Source: Mesostigma viride
Lineage: Eukaryota > Streptophyta > Mesostigmatophyceae > Mesostigmatales > Mesostigmataceae
Direction of reading: 5' to 3'
DNA length: 36,000 nt
Assembly (NCBI GenBank): GCA_009746045.1
Contig: RPFO01000382.1
Coordinates: forward strand, 1-36,000
Shown here: positions 11,718-19,848 of the stretch, piece by piece
Position numbering within the stretch: the first letter of the stretch is position 1
Layout: each line of letters opens with the position of its first letter
Made by a program: the position numbers and the translations under genes
Notes under the pieces: model-generated
What the model saw: the letters and a program-made list of their open reading frames with translations, nothing else
Databases searched by the model: none
Told to the model about the DNA's origin: nothing

Positions 11718-12277
11718 GTGCTGGCATGCATAAATACGTCGGGTGGGGTGCTGGCATGCATAAATACCTAGGGGGGTCGCTGGCATGCATTAATACGTCG
11801 GGTGGGGTGCTGGCATGCATAAATACCGAGGGGGGTGCTGGCATGCATAAATACATGTGGGGGTGCTGGCATGCATAAATACCGAGGGGGGGGTGCTGGC
11901 ATGGATTAATACGTCGGGGGGTGCTGGCATGCATAAATACCGAGGGGGGGTGCTGGCATGCATAAATACATGTGGGGGTGCTGGCATGCATAAATACCGA
12001 GGGGGGGTGCTGGCATGCATAAATACCTAGGGGGGGTGCTGGCATGCATAAATACCTAGGGTGGGGGCTGGCATGCATAAATACCGAGGGGGGGGTGCTG
12101 GCATGCATAAATACCGAGGGGGGGGTGCTGGCATGCATAAATACCTAGGGGGGGGTGCTGGCATGCATAAATACCTAGGGTGGGGTGCTGGCATGCATAA
12201 ATACCGAGGGGGGGGTGCTGGCATGCATAAATACCTAGGGGGGGGTGCTGGCATGCATGAAAAAAGGAGGTGGGGTG

Positions 12278-12750
12278 CTGGCATGCATAAATACATGTGG
12301 TGTGGTGCCGCCATGCATAAATACATGTGCCAGCAAACCTGAGCTGCAAGGGAGCGAGAAAACCAAGAAAAAAAGCACGCAACACACCACGCGTCGTACC
12401 TTTTTATAGATGTTTCTTTTTTTTATGGGGCCGGCCGGGGCGGCGGTGCCGGCAAAAATGAAGCTAGTGACACCGCGCAGATGACGCCGTGAACATGTCG
12501 CGTTGTACCGTAGAAGATACGAACAAAAAACAAAACACGAAAAAAGAGAGGCGGACCGCATATGACAGGGACGAAAAAAAGTCAGACACACAGCCTGTGT
12601 TATCTGGCATGCATAAATACATGTGGTGTGGTGCCGCCATGCATAAATACATGTGCCAGCAAACCTGAGCTGCAAGGGAGCGAGAAAACCAAGAAAAAAA
12701 GCACGCAACACACCACGCGTCGTACCTTTTTATAGATGTTTCTTTTTTTT
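12278..12750. repeat. ~147-bp direct repeat pair
   Basis: Positions 12278-12424 and 12604-12750 are nearly identical copies offset by 326 bp. Both start with the satellite core CTGGCATGCATAAATACATG and continue through GAGCTGCAAGGGAGCGAG to a T-rich tract. The DNA between them (12425-12603) is single-copy in this window and carries a GGCCGGCCGGGGCGGCGG segment. The left copy joins the satellite and the right copy joins the fourth embedded element. Confidence 0.85.
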
Positions 12751-12759
12751 TATCCTTGT

Positions 12760-12907
12760 CCTTCGGGGGCAGCGGCGGCGGGTGGAAGAAAACTGATAGC
12801 GTTGTTGTGCATCCCGTGACCACCGGCCACCAAACGGAGGCACGACACCAAGGCAGATCAAGCACCAAAGGAAGCAGCAAAACATCAACGTTAGTAACCA
12901 AGAATGG
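12760..12907. repeat. Embedded element, copy 4 (diverged, outside the satellite)
   Basis: This block shares the GGCAGCGGCGGCGGGTGG to AACCAAGAATGGG portion with the three in-array copies, with a few deletions and substitutions. It is preceded by CGTCGTACC plus a T-rich tract instead of satellite. It may be the ancestral unit from which the in-array copies were amplified. Confidence 0.75.
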
Positions 12908-13480
12908 GAGCCGGGGGAAAGATCATACGGCGCTGCCATGGCAAGAAAACCCAGCAACCCAGCAACGCAGCTATGGCGCAACCCAGAAACGAAAACATTT
13001 GCGACAGCCTGCTTCAATAATGCTTGGATTCACACAAATGAACAAGTGGGGCTTACCAATCCAATCGATGGTCTCGGCTTGCTCGCAAATCCCTGCGACC
13101 AAACGAGAACCGACAAAAACACTTACACTCCCCCGTCAGCGACCGGCACCACGACACCAAAAAAGCGACGAAATTATCTATCTCACACTCCCCCGTCATC
13201 GAGCTGCTTGTGGACAACTATCTGTCAAAAGCATCCATGTACATACACCGCCATTGCTCACCTCTTTTCACACTCTTCGGCTGCACACAATGGCGTTGCT
13301 CAGTCGAATATGGCTGTCGGGTTGCTAATATCGTTGTCACTTTCGGCCGATGTCGCGAATACCCGCCGTTGATGCTCGGGTGCAAGGTGCATCCACGGTG
13401 TCGGTCTTCCAGGAGGGCTGGAAAGCGCCAACGCAGCACCTGCAATTCAAATTCCCTGGTGCTGGTATGCCGACGCGCAA
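12908..13480. other. Non-coding spacer
   Basis: Overlapping short frames on both strands lack recognisable domains and I do not support any as a gene. A short direct repeat CACTCCCCCGTCA occurs twice, near 13126 and 13187. Nothing else stands out. Confidence 0.4.
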
Positions 13481-13488
13481 ATGGAATG

Positions 13489-13681
13489 GCGCGGCGCCTA
13501 AAAGACGCCGCGCGCGGTAAAAAAATTTACGCGCCAAACGATATGGCGCGGCGCCGGGACGGCGCCGCGCTGAAAAATACTTGCAGTCGCAACTGTGACG
13601 TGGCGCTGCAGACCACACGGTAGGGAATTCGCAGCGCCATATATGGCGCCACGCCGACTCCTGACGCCGTGTGGCGCCACA
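13489..13681. repeat. GGCGCC-rich cluster of hairpins and palindromes
   Basis: Several perfect inverted repeats lie close together. An 8-bp stem is at 13489-13496/13506-13513, a 10-bp stem GCGCGGCGCC at 13546-13555/13561-13570 with a 5-base loop, a 16-bp palindrome GCGCCATATATGGCGC at 13634-13649, and a 12-bp palindrome TGTGGCGCCACA at 13670-13681. The density of ATGGCGC motifs suggests a structured repeat or the end of a non-autonomous element. The function is unknown. Confidence 0.7.
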
Positions 13682-13964
13682 TGGACGCGGCGCTGCACAC
13701 AGCTCGAGCCCATTTTTTCACATTCCTGCTACCTGATTGGACGCCTGGCGGAGGAAGCTTTTCACGGCGCGACGCCGAGGGGCTTCAAAAACGTATATAA
13801 GCAGGCAAAATTTCTCCGAAATTTAATGAACGAGCGCGACGCGGAGACCATGCTAGTGTGCGGAACTGGTGAACCACACCGGTACGGGACAGATTCTTGG
13901 CTGATCCTCGTAGTACCTCGTGAACACGTCTAGTAGGCCCGGGTTCAACTCCCGTCGTAACATT

Positions 13965-14098
13965 TTCTATTAACCGTGGAACTCCAGGGTAACCAGACTC
14001 TTTATTAAAACAATAAGTAGAGCACATCGGGAAGTGGCCCTCAACTGGCCATCCTTACCCATGGGAACACTTTATGTCCAAAAAGGCTAGCCTTACCC
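13965..14098 (-). repeat. DIRS split direct repeat B2
   Basis: These 134 bp match 14511-14644 at an offset of 546 bp and form the outer 3' end of the element. The match stops sharply at 14099. Confidence 0.9.
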
Positions 14099-14131
14099 CC
14101 AAACAGGCAACACACAGGGAGGGCGGGTGGG

Positions 14132-14512
14132 AAAACAAAAGAGACCGCCATGAGCTAGGTGAGCAAGCTTTTATCGTGTTTCAAGGCCAACGGCTCTCTA
14201 CCAACGGCCAGATCCGGCAACGGCCTCTAAACAGTTTTAGCCGTCAAGTTTTACTTCAGATATTGCCTGTTGCAAACCCGTCCGCAATCACAGATCTGCT
14301 AGGAGAACCTAGACGCAAAAATCCGTCGTCAAGGTACTCAGCACACCGTCAAGGTATGGGCCGCAACAATTAGGCCATATCTTCCGTAATACTCGTACAC
14401 TAGAAGCCTAATCAACCTTATTACGATCACATCACCCAGCTCTATTTCACCTAGCATCAGCGGCTCCCCTTCCGTATCACTATAAAGAAACTATGTTCAG
14501 AGAACCCCGATT
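14132..14512 (-). repeat. DIRS split direct repeat A2
   Basis: These 381 bp match 18975-19355 at an offset of 4843 bp. The repeat contains three spaced CAACGGC motifs (GGCCAACGGC, CCAACGGCC, GCAACGGCC, around 14183-14230) that resemble halves of the resident 14-bp palindrome. Confidence 0.92.
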
Positions 14513-14644
14513 CTATTAACCGTGGAACTCCAGGGTAACCAGACTCTTTATTAAAACAATAAGTAGAGCACATCGGGAAGTGGCCCTCAACTGGCCATCC
14601 TTACCCATGGGAACACTTTATGTCCAAAAAGGCTAGCCTTACCC
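14511..14644 (-). repeat. DIRS split direct repeat B1
   Basis: This is a direct copy of 13965-14098, starting directly at the end of A2 and sharing its last two bases. It lies between A2 and the recombinase gene. Confidence 0.9.
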
Positions 14645-14720
14645 TTACATCCCTCCCTGGCGACCCAAGCCAGGGGCAAAACAAAAACCGGTGGACGCAT
14701 AAGACAAGAATGAAGGGAAC

Positions 14721-15333
14721 TTAAGAGGAAGGCAGAGAAAAGACGCTCCGCCAAATGCGCGGGGGGCAGGCGGCGATAGCCCGAACCAGGGCGTCAGGAA
14801 GGGTGAGGGCCAAGCTCCGGTGCAATCCCACATAGTGGGCGACAGTTTTGCTGCTGCGCCAGCGACCCCGATGCTGAATATCAGCCATGCTGCGCTGCCG
14901 CAAAAAATCATAGGTAGCCCCCCCATGCCGCAGCCCGTGAATGGTAAACACCGTGTCGACCCCCAAAGCTTGCGTGGCCTGATGCCAAACCCGGCTGAAC
15001 TGGGCATAATCGTAAGGGAACACCCGCTCCCAGGCCGCCTTGCCACGCATACAAGCCCGCAAGAGGGTCTCAGTCATGACATCCTCGATCACCACAGACT
15101 GCACCTCCCCCTTAGCCGTCTTAGCTGACATCAACAACAAGGCGCCCCGCTGCGAACCCCGCAACCGAACATCAGGCTGCAAGCGCACATGGCCGACCAA
15201 CAGGTTGAGCGCCTCCGATACCCGCAGGTATTGTTGGAAAATAACGATGACCATCATAGCCGCACGAGGCTGCCGCTGGAGCACCATAGTACAAGCAAGC
15301 GCAAACGCAGCCTCCCATGGAATGGGGGGGGGG
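14721..15333 (-). CDS. Tyrosine recombinase (integrase) of the DIRS element
   Basis: This is the C-terminal part of the element's pol, in a frame shifted relative to the RT part. The frame is open from 15557, but coding similarity switches to it near the ten-G run at 15324-15333. The catalytic core is clear: the arginine box HGLRHGG at about 14925-14939, a following QHRGRWRS segment carrying the second His and Arg, and AHYVG, whose Tyr is encoded at 14832-14834 and would be the nucleophile. Tyrosine recombinases cut and rejoin DNA through a covalent phosphotyrosine and integrate the circular cDNA of DIRS elements. The first Arg of the tetrad probably lies in LRVSEALNL. The frame ends at 14721, about 76 bp before repeat B1. 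Without the homopolymer break it would be continuous with RT-RNase H. Confidence 0.88.
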
Positions 15334-17797
15334 CACGAGGGGGTGCCAACGTGCGCCAGCCAGCCAAAACACTTCGTGCCAAGGCCCAATCCCGCACCTC
15401 CCGGGGGAAGTACAAATTCAGGCCCATAAGCGCATTGACACACAACTGGCGGCTGTAACACCGTGAGTGCGCCCAAGCGACATACTCGCAATAGTATTCC
15501 TCTATCGTCAAGCCGCGCAACAAGCTGCCAACCCGACCCCGCCGGCTCGCCCACCATGCGAAAAAGGACCTAAGACCCCGATGGTAAACCATCAAAGTAG
15601 CCGGCTTCACCTTGCCCTCAAGAAGGGTCAAGTAGCTAGCGCCAAGCCGAGGCCCGGGATTGGGATGAACACCCTCGCGAGTCAAATCGCGGACCCACCC
15701 GGCCACCGAGGCAGCCATGGAAAGCCCCCGCGAAGGCCCATCCGCAGGCTGAAGCTCACTTGGCGTCCAGACCCATTGTGAGCGGCTGCCGGTGACCAAC
15801 GTAAGAGCGCACAACCGGCGGCATTGCTTGTTTAACCGGTAAGAAGAGGAACGCCCTTTAGCCAAGCAGCCCAAAGCGGCAGTGGAGTCCACTAACCTCA
15901 CCACCCGCTTACCCCATGTTCCGAGGTTCCGGGCCGAGCGCTCCACCCCCTTCACAGCGGCCCGCACTTCCTTCTCGTTGATGTGCATGGTCGAATCGCG
16001 CCAGCGACTCTTGATCCCGACGCGCCATCGCCCGTGGATGATGGCTTTTTCCGCGGCCTTGGTCAAGGGTCTAGGCCCGGCATACATGGCCTCACCTGGG
16101 GTGAGGAGGGTTGGGTAACCCCGCACCTCCCGGGCCCGAGCTAATTCCGTCACCTCAGCTGGGGCCATCTCAGCGTAGACAACCCCCTGCCCAAAACTAG
16201 ACGCATCCGAGGCCACCACCACCGGAGCCAGGGCAGCCCCCCGGTCCACACGGAGCATGGGGGCCAACGCCATGGCACACTCGAGCTCATCGCGCACACC
16301 TTGCCACAAAGGTCGCGTTCGCTGGCCCCACCCCTTGAGGTTGATGAACTTAAAACTCTGCTGCCATATGGACAAGCAAGTGCGGCTGAGCATCTGCAGC
16401 CACACCCACCGGCCCACGACGGCCGCCAGCGCCTCAGCGGTAGCGCGTCCCCTCTCGAGGAGTACACGAGTGTGCGCAACCACAAGGGTGAGCTGCTTAG
16501 CTGTCGGCTCCAACACCCCATCCCGCCGGTGAACAACACCCAGAGCTTCTAGCTCGTCCTCCCCCTCCGGGCTAGCCATGATCGTCTTGTCCTTGGAGGG
16601 CACAAGGTTGTTAGGCGCGTACCCGTCTTCAATAGCACTCGCGATTAAGCGATTCACCGCCTCGCACGTGCGCCCATTGCTGACCACCAGGTCATCAATA
16701 GTGATGGATACCATAGGGGCAGGGGGGTCCTCAAGGTCGATTTGCATCTCCCTCGTGCTCTCCTCCTTGTACTCGATGGCTAGGGCGGTTGGGTTACCCC
16801 ATGCATTCCGAAGCACGGTCAGCTCCCCTACACTTGTGAGGCGGTTCACCTGCCGTCTAGGATCCAAAGCGCCCGTGGCATAGAGGACCATCTCATGGAT
16901 GGCTTCCCCTAGCGCTACAGCGTGGGAGTGCCCCATGGCCAGCACTTTCAGCACTGGCCACACCCTCCTCCGCCGCCCCGGCAGCCCGACATCGGTGGAC
17001 CACACATCAGGTAGCCCTTGATAATCCCACCACCACTCCGGCACTTGGATGGTATAGTAATACGAGACCAGATCGCTCTTGGCCGTGTAGCACCGACCCT
17101 TGATATAGACCTCCGAGTATATGCCCAGGTGGGGTAACACCGTCTTAGGGGGGTCCACCCACAGTGCGTTCCCCAACTTCTTATTCACAATGAGCCTTAA
17201 CTCCCCCACTCCTTTGGCCACCCCAAAACATCCGTCTACCCACTTTGGCCGCGTCTCTCGGAACTCCACCATCCCCACGTCCGCTGCCCTCCCCATCAAC
17301 TTGCCCCACTCCGCCATGGTGCACCCTCGGCTGGGGGCAGGTACATTCCAATACCTCGCACTGGCAGCCACCTCCGGCTTGATGCAGTTGGCTTCGCTCG
17401 CGTACACCTCTCGCCAACTAGGTCGTAGCGCCAGCAAATCCAGCAGCTTCGCCTTTCCTGCCACCTCGCGCTTCGGCAGACTCACCCGCTCCGCCACAAG
17501 TTGTTCATACTTATTACATTTCCCATAGATTAGATCACTTCCTTCTGCGGGGCCTGTCGCAACGCCGGTTACGCGGCGACTGTACCACTCGCAGTGCTTC
17601 TTGACCCTTTTCAGGGCCTCCGCCGTTCCTCTGGAGCACGCGCCTCCAGATTTAGGCGGAGGGTCTGCCCCCCCGTGCCATAGCCAATTCAACCACGTAA
17701 TCACCTTGTGTTGTAGAGTGAAGGTCCGGCGGCGGCGAGTTGCACGCTGGCGTCTGCGTGCTGACCTCACTCTCCCCCACGTAGTGCTTAGAGGCAT
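15254..17797 (-). CDS. DIRS reverse transcriptase-RNase H (pol, frameshifted at its 3' end)
   Basis: I choose the ATG at 17797, 48 bp beyond the Gag stop. The frame is open upstream to 18235, but that part overlaps Gag in another frame and is low-complexity. Numbering from that ATG, the RT domain covers roughly residues 170-430, with LIVNKKLGN, AKSDLVSYYY and the catalytic box SITIDDLVV (IDD at 16691-16699) in place of the usual YxDD. RNase H follows at about residues 480-690, with VVVASDASSFGQG, NEKEVRAAV, VRLVDSTAAL and ADGPSRG. A 2A-like NPGP motif at about residues 713-716 (15650-15664) separates RNase H from the recombinase part. The ten-G run at 15324-15333 throws the frame off and it stops at 15254. 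RT copies element RNA into cDNA and RNase H degrades the RNA strand. Confidence 0.88.
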   Translation of the reverse strand: MPLSTTWGRVRSARRRQRATRRRRTFTLQHKVITWLNWLWHGGADPPPKSGGACSRGTAEALKRVKKHCEWYSRRVTGVATGPAEGSDLIYGKCNKYEQLVAERVSLPKREVAGKAKLLDLLALRPSWREVYASEANCIKPEVAASARYWNVPAPSRGCTMAEWGKLMGRAADVGMVEFRETRPKWVDGCFGVAKGVGELRLIVNKKLGNALWVDPPKTVLPHLGIYSEVYIKGRCYTAKSDLVSYYYTIQVPEWWWDYQGLPDVWSTDVGLPGRRRRVWPVLKVLAMGHSHAVALGEAIHEMVLYATGALDPRRQVNRLTSVGELTVLRNAWGNPTALAIEYKEESTREMQIDLEDPPAPMVSITIDDLVVSNGRTCEAVNRLIASAIEDGYAPNNLVPSKDKTIMASPEGEDELEALGVVHRRDGVLEPTAKQLTLVVAHTRVLLERGRATAEALAAVVGRWVWLQMLSRTCLSIWQQSFKFINLKGWGQRTRPLWQGVRDELECAMALAPMLRVDRGAALAPVVVASDASSFGQGVVYAEMAPAEVTELARAREVRGYPTLLTPGEAMYAGPRPLTKAAEKAIIHGRWRVGIKSRWRDSTMHINEKEVRAAVKGVERSARNLGTWGKRVVRLVDSTAALGCLAKGRSSSYRLNKQCRRLCALTLVTGSRSQWVWTPSELQPADGPSRGLSMAASVAGWVRDLTREGVHPNPGPRLGASYLTLLEGKVKPATLMVYHRGLRSFFAWWASRRGRVGSLLRGLTIEEYYCEYVAWAHSRCYSRQLCVNALMGLNLYFPREVRDWALARSVLAGWRTLAPPRAPPPFHGRLRLRLLVLWCSSGSLVRL

Positions 17798-17844
17798 TGT
17801 AGGAAGAGGCAGTGGGAAGGGGGAGCGGTTTACCCTTTCGGTGT

Positions 17845-18903
17845 TTACTTGGTTTGCTGGGCCTTGCCCAGCTTCTCCATCATCGTGGCGCTTTGCAGGG
17901 CCATCTTCATGGCCGGGTTGCTCACCAAGGAGGCATCTTCCTTGAGAGCAAGGAGGTGGCCAGCCACCTTCCACCCTCCTGACCCCTGGCTCTCCACTAG
18001 GAGCATGGCTGCCACCACCCTCATGAGATACTCTACCCCAGCCAACTCCCCGGCTGCCGGCCCCAACTCCTTGAAGAGTGTGTCCATGGCCAGGGCGATG
18101 TTCATGACCACCTTCCTGCTTTCCTGGTTCCTCCACCCCCCTTGGCGAGTAGCCATGATCCAACTCTTTATCCCCCCTCCATTGTCGTTGGCATCCTCGA
18201 GCACCTCGGGGAGCACTCTCTCTTGCACCCTCCAATTCACCACTTGTGCTCGAGTGGGCAGCGTCACCCCTTTGGTCTTTTTCGGCTTCCTGGAAGCCCC
18301 ATCTGCCCCGGCCAGCGCATCCTTCAATTTCGTCAGGAAATCCTCTTCCTCGGACTCCTCCTCCTCCTCCTCTTCTTTGCCCGCCTGCCCCTGCTTGCCA
18401 ATAATAGCCGCCAGCTCCAAGAGCTGCTCCCTCACATCCCCCGCGGCCTTTCCCTTGCTCGGGGCTGGGCTTCCGACTTTTTTCGTCCCCTTTTTCGCCC
18501 CTTTCGTGGGCCGGCGTGGTGGCTGCATCTCCTCTTCGTCCGAGTCCGCCAAGTCCCGGGCGCTTTGGAGGGCTGCCACTAGCGCTTCGTTTGGGTCCGC
18601 TGCTGCCAGAATTTCAGGCCCGTCCACGTGGTCGACCAGCAGTCCAACGACGGACTCCAGCTGGGCCGCAGACCACCGGCTGACAGTAGTTACCCAGTCG
18701 GTCCCGAGGACCGCCTCAAAGGCAGCGCACACTTCAGGCAGGCCCGAGCAAGTGGAGAGCTCCTGATGGAGCCTTTTCTTCTGCGTCGGCCAGCCTAGTC
18801 GGCCCTTTCCCGTCTGTTTAGTAGCTGTCGGCACCTCGGGATTAGCTTTCGGTAATTGCTTCCCAGCACCTGTCGAACCTGGCTTCCGCCCGGGCTTCGG
18901 CAT
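17845..18903 (-). CDS. Gag-like protein of the DIRS element
   Basis: The protein is 352 residues from the ATG at 18903, the first gene after repeat A1. It has a basic, Gly/Lys/Pro-rich N terminus (MPKPGRKPGS), a central Lys-rich linker (TKGAKKGTKKVGS) and a run of acidic residues (EEEEEESEEED, about residues 180-190). A C-terminal folded region includes RAQVVNWRVQERVLPEVL and a hydrophobic VEYLMRVVAAMLLVES helix. No CCHC knuckle is visible, which is common for the first ORF of DIRS elements. Its place immediately before RT-RNase H, with a 48-bp gap to the next ATG, supports a structural Gag-like role binding element RNA. The functional call rests on position and composition, not on a recognised motif. 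Confidence 0.7.
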   Translation of the reverse strand: MPKPGRKPGSTGAGKQLPKANPEVPTATKQTGKGRLGWPTQKKRLHQELSTCSGLPEVCAAFEAVLGTDWVTTVSRWSAAQLESVVGLLVDHVDGPEILAAADPNEALVAALQSARDLADSDEEEMQPPRRPTKGAKKGTKKVGSPAPSKGKAAGDVREQLLELAAIIGKQGQAGKEEEEEEESEEEDFLTKLKDALAGADGASRKPKKTKGVTLPTRAQVVNWRVQERVLPEVLEDANDNGGGIKSWIMATRQGGWRNQESRKVVMNIALAMDTLFKELGPAAGELAGVEYLMRVVAAMLLVESQGSGGWKVAGHLLALKEDASLVSNPAMKMALQSATMMEKLGKAQQTK

Positions 18904-18974
18904 CCCAGCCGCTTTGCAGAAAGGAATTCTGGGCGTCAGCTACGCTGCCCCTGACCCCTGTCGCCGCCTTCGTT

Positions 18975-19355
18975 AAAACAAAAGAGACCGCCATGAGCTA
19001 GGTGAGCAAGCTTTTATCGTGTTTCAAGGCCAACGGCTCTCTACCAACGGCCAGATCCGGCAACGGCCTCTAAACAGTTTTAGCCGTCAAGTTTTACTTC
19101 AGATATTGCCTGTTGCAAACCCGTCCGCAATCACAGATCTGCTAGGAGAACCTAGACGCAAAAATCCGTCGTCAAGGTACTCAGCACACCGTCAAGGTAT
19201 GGGCCGCAACAATTAGGCCATATCTTCCGTAATACTCGTACACTAGAAGCCTAATCAACCTTATTACGATCACATCACCCAGCTCTATTTCACCTAGCAT
19301 CAGCGGCTCCCCTTCCGTATCACTATAAAGAAACTATGTTCAGAGAACCCCGATT
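18975..19355 (-). repeat. DIRS split direct repeat A1
   Basis: This is the outer 5' end of the element and a direct copy of 14132-14512. It probably carries the promoter. The flank beyond 19355 is a run of T, so the exact boundary is uncertain by a few bases. Confidence 0.92.
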
Positions 19356-19848
19356 TTTTTGGGTTGGTGTGGCAAGCCTATAAAGCAATCCGCAAACCAC
19401 TACACGGCTGGTAAGATTTAATATAATTAGCAACCTAATAGCTATATCAAAAATGTTTATGGGCATGGAAATTTTTAATATGTTGATATTAGACTGCAAT
19501 GAAACGAATATGCAACCTGCCCCCCTATGTTTAATACAATTATTATTATTATTTGTGGCATGAATATAATAATTGTGTGAAATACAATGCTATGTGAAAT
19601 ATATTGCTGGTATGCCATGCAATTGTAACCAACAGGTGCAAGACCAAAAGGCGTCTTCAGGGCCCACCTGCTGCGAACAAGAGCTATGGCGGCAAGAGGT
19701 GCGTGCAGGGTTACGGATTTACGGGGTTGTTGACCACCAAATTTGTTGTTACGTGTGTTATGGAAACATTTCAGTCGAATTTCTGGGTTCCAACGGTCGT
19801 TAAGGTTATAAAAAGTGCGTTGGGATTCGGAAATTCACATCCTGGCGT
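19356..19848. other. AT-rich flank with a TATA-like site
   Basis: No gene is supported. The segment is AT-rich up to about 19620. It has a diverged palindrome CCAACGGTCGTTAA at 19790-19803, followed at once by a TATA-like TTATAAAAAG at about 19806-19815. If used, that site would start transcription just before the 62-bp repeats and about 640 bp before the ATG at 20476. A promoter role is inference. Confidence 0.35.

Larger units (their letters stand above)
4516..12299. repeat. ~29-bp satellite array, about 250 units
   Basis: A head-to-tail array starts directly at the end of the polypurine tract. The unit is TGCTGGCATGCATAAATAC followed by CCTAGG and a G run of variable length, giving 27-31 bp. 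The unit count is estimated from array length divided by period after removing the insertions. The 19-bp core is almost invariant. The next 4-6 bases vary among CCTAGG, CGTCGG, CCGAGG, CATGTGG, CCTGGG and rarer forms, and the G run varies as well. The left half is nearly homogeneous; variants become frequent after about 8.7 kb. Three copies of a ~200-bp embedded element interrupt it. The many short open frames repeating MHASTPPRYLCMPAPP-like peptides are by-products of the repeat. Confidence 0.97.
13965..19355 (-). mobile_element. DIRS/PAT-like tyrosine-recombinase retrotransposon
   Basis: On the minus strand the order is repeat A1 (19355-18975), Gag, RT-RNase H, tyrosine recombinase, then B1 (14644-14511), A2 (14512-14132) and B2 (14098-13965). 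This A1-ORFs-B1-A2-B2 arrangement of split direct repeats is the hallmark of PAT/Ngaro-type elements in the DIRS order. Such elements integrate by a tyrosine recombinase through a circular intermediate and make no target-site duplication, and none is seen at the two ends. A repeats match over 381 bp and B repeats over 134 bp with no difference that I noticed, implying a recent insertion. The pol frame is interrupted once at a run of ten G. The element is about 5.4 kb. Confidence 0.93.

Noticed and set aside
4516-12299. CRISPR-like array (constant repeat, variable spacer)
   Set aside because: The variable part is only about 10 bases, is drawn from a few related variants, and the unit is 29 bp in total. 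It is a satellite in eukaryotic DNA.
4927-12385. Dozens of 60-160-codon frames with MHASTPPRYLCMPAPP-like peptides
   Set aside because: They are translations of the 29-bp satellite, broken wherever the G run changes length, with no independent coding signal.
12756-13623. Overlapping 90-190-codon frames
   Set aside because: There are no domains; the frames overlap on both strands and run through repeat copy 4 and the hairpin cluster.
13935-13964. tRNA gene or SINE ending at GGGTTCAACTCCCG
   Set aside because: A T-arm-like hairpin is present, but no acceptor stem, anticodon arm or convincing A box could be found upstream, and the DIRS boundary follows at once.
17797-18235. N-terminal extension of the DIRS RT frame overlapping Gag
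   Set aside because: The extension is low-complexity Gly/Arg/His sequence in a frame overlapping Gag. The ATG at 17797, just after the Gag stop, is a better start.
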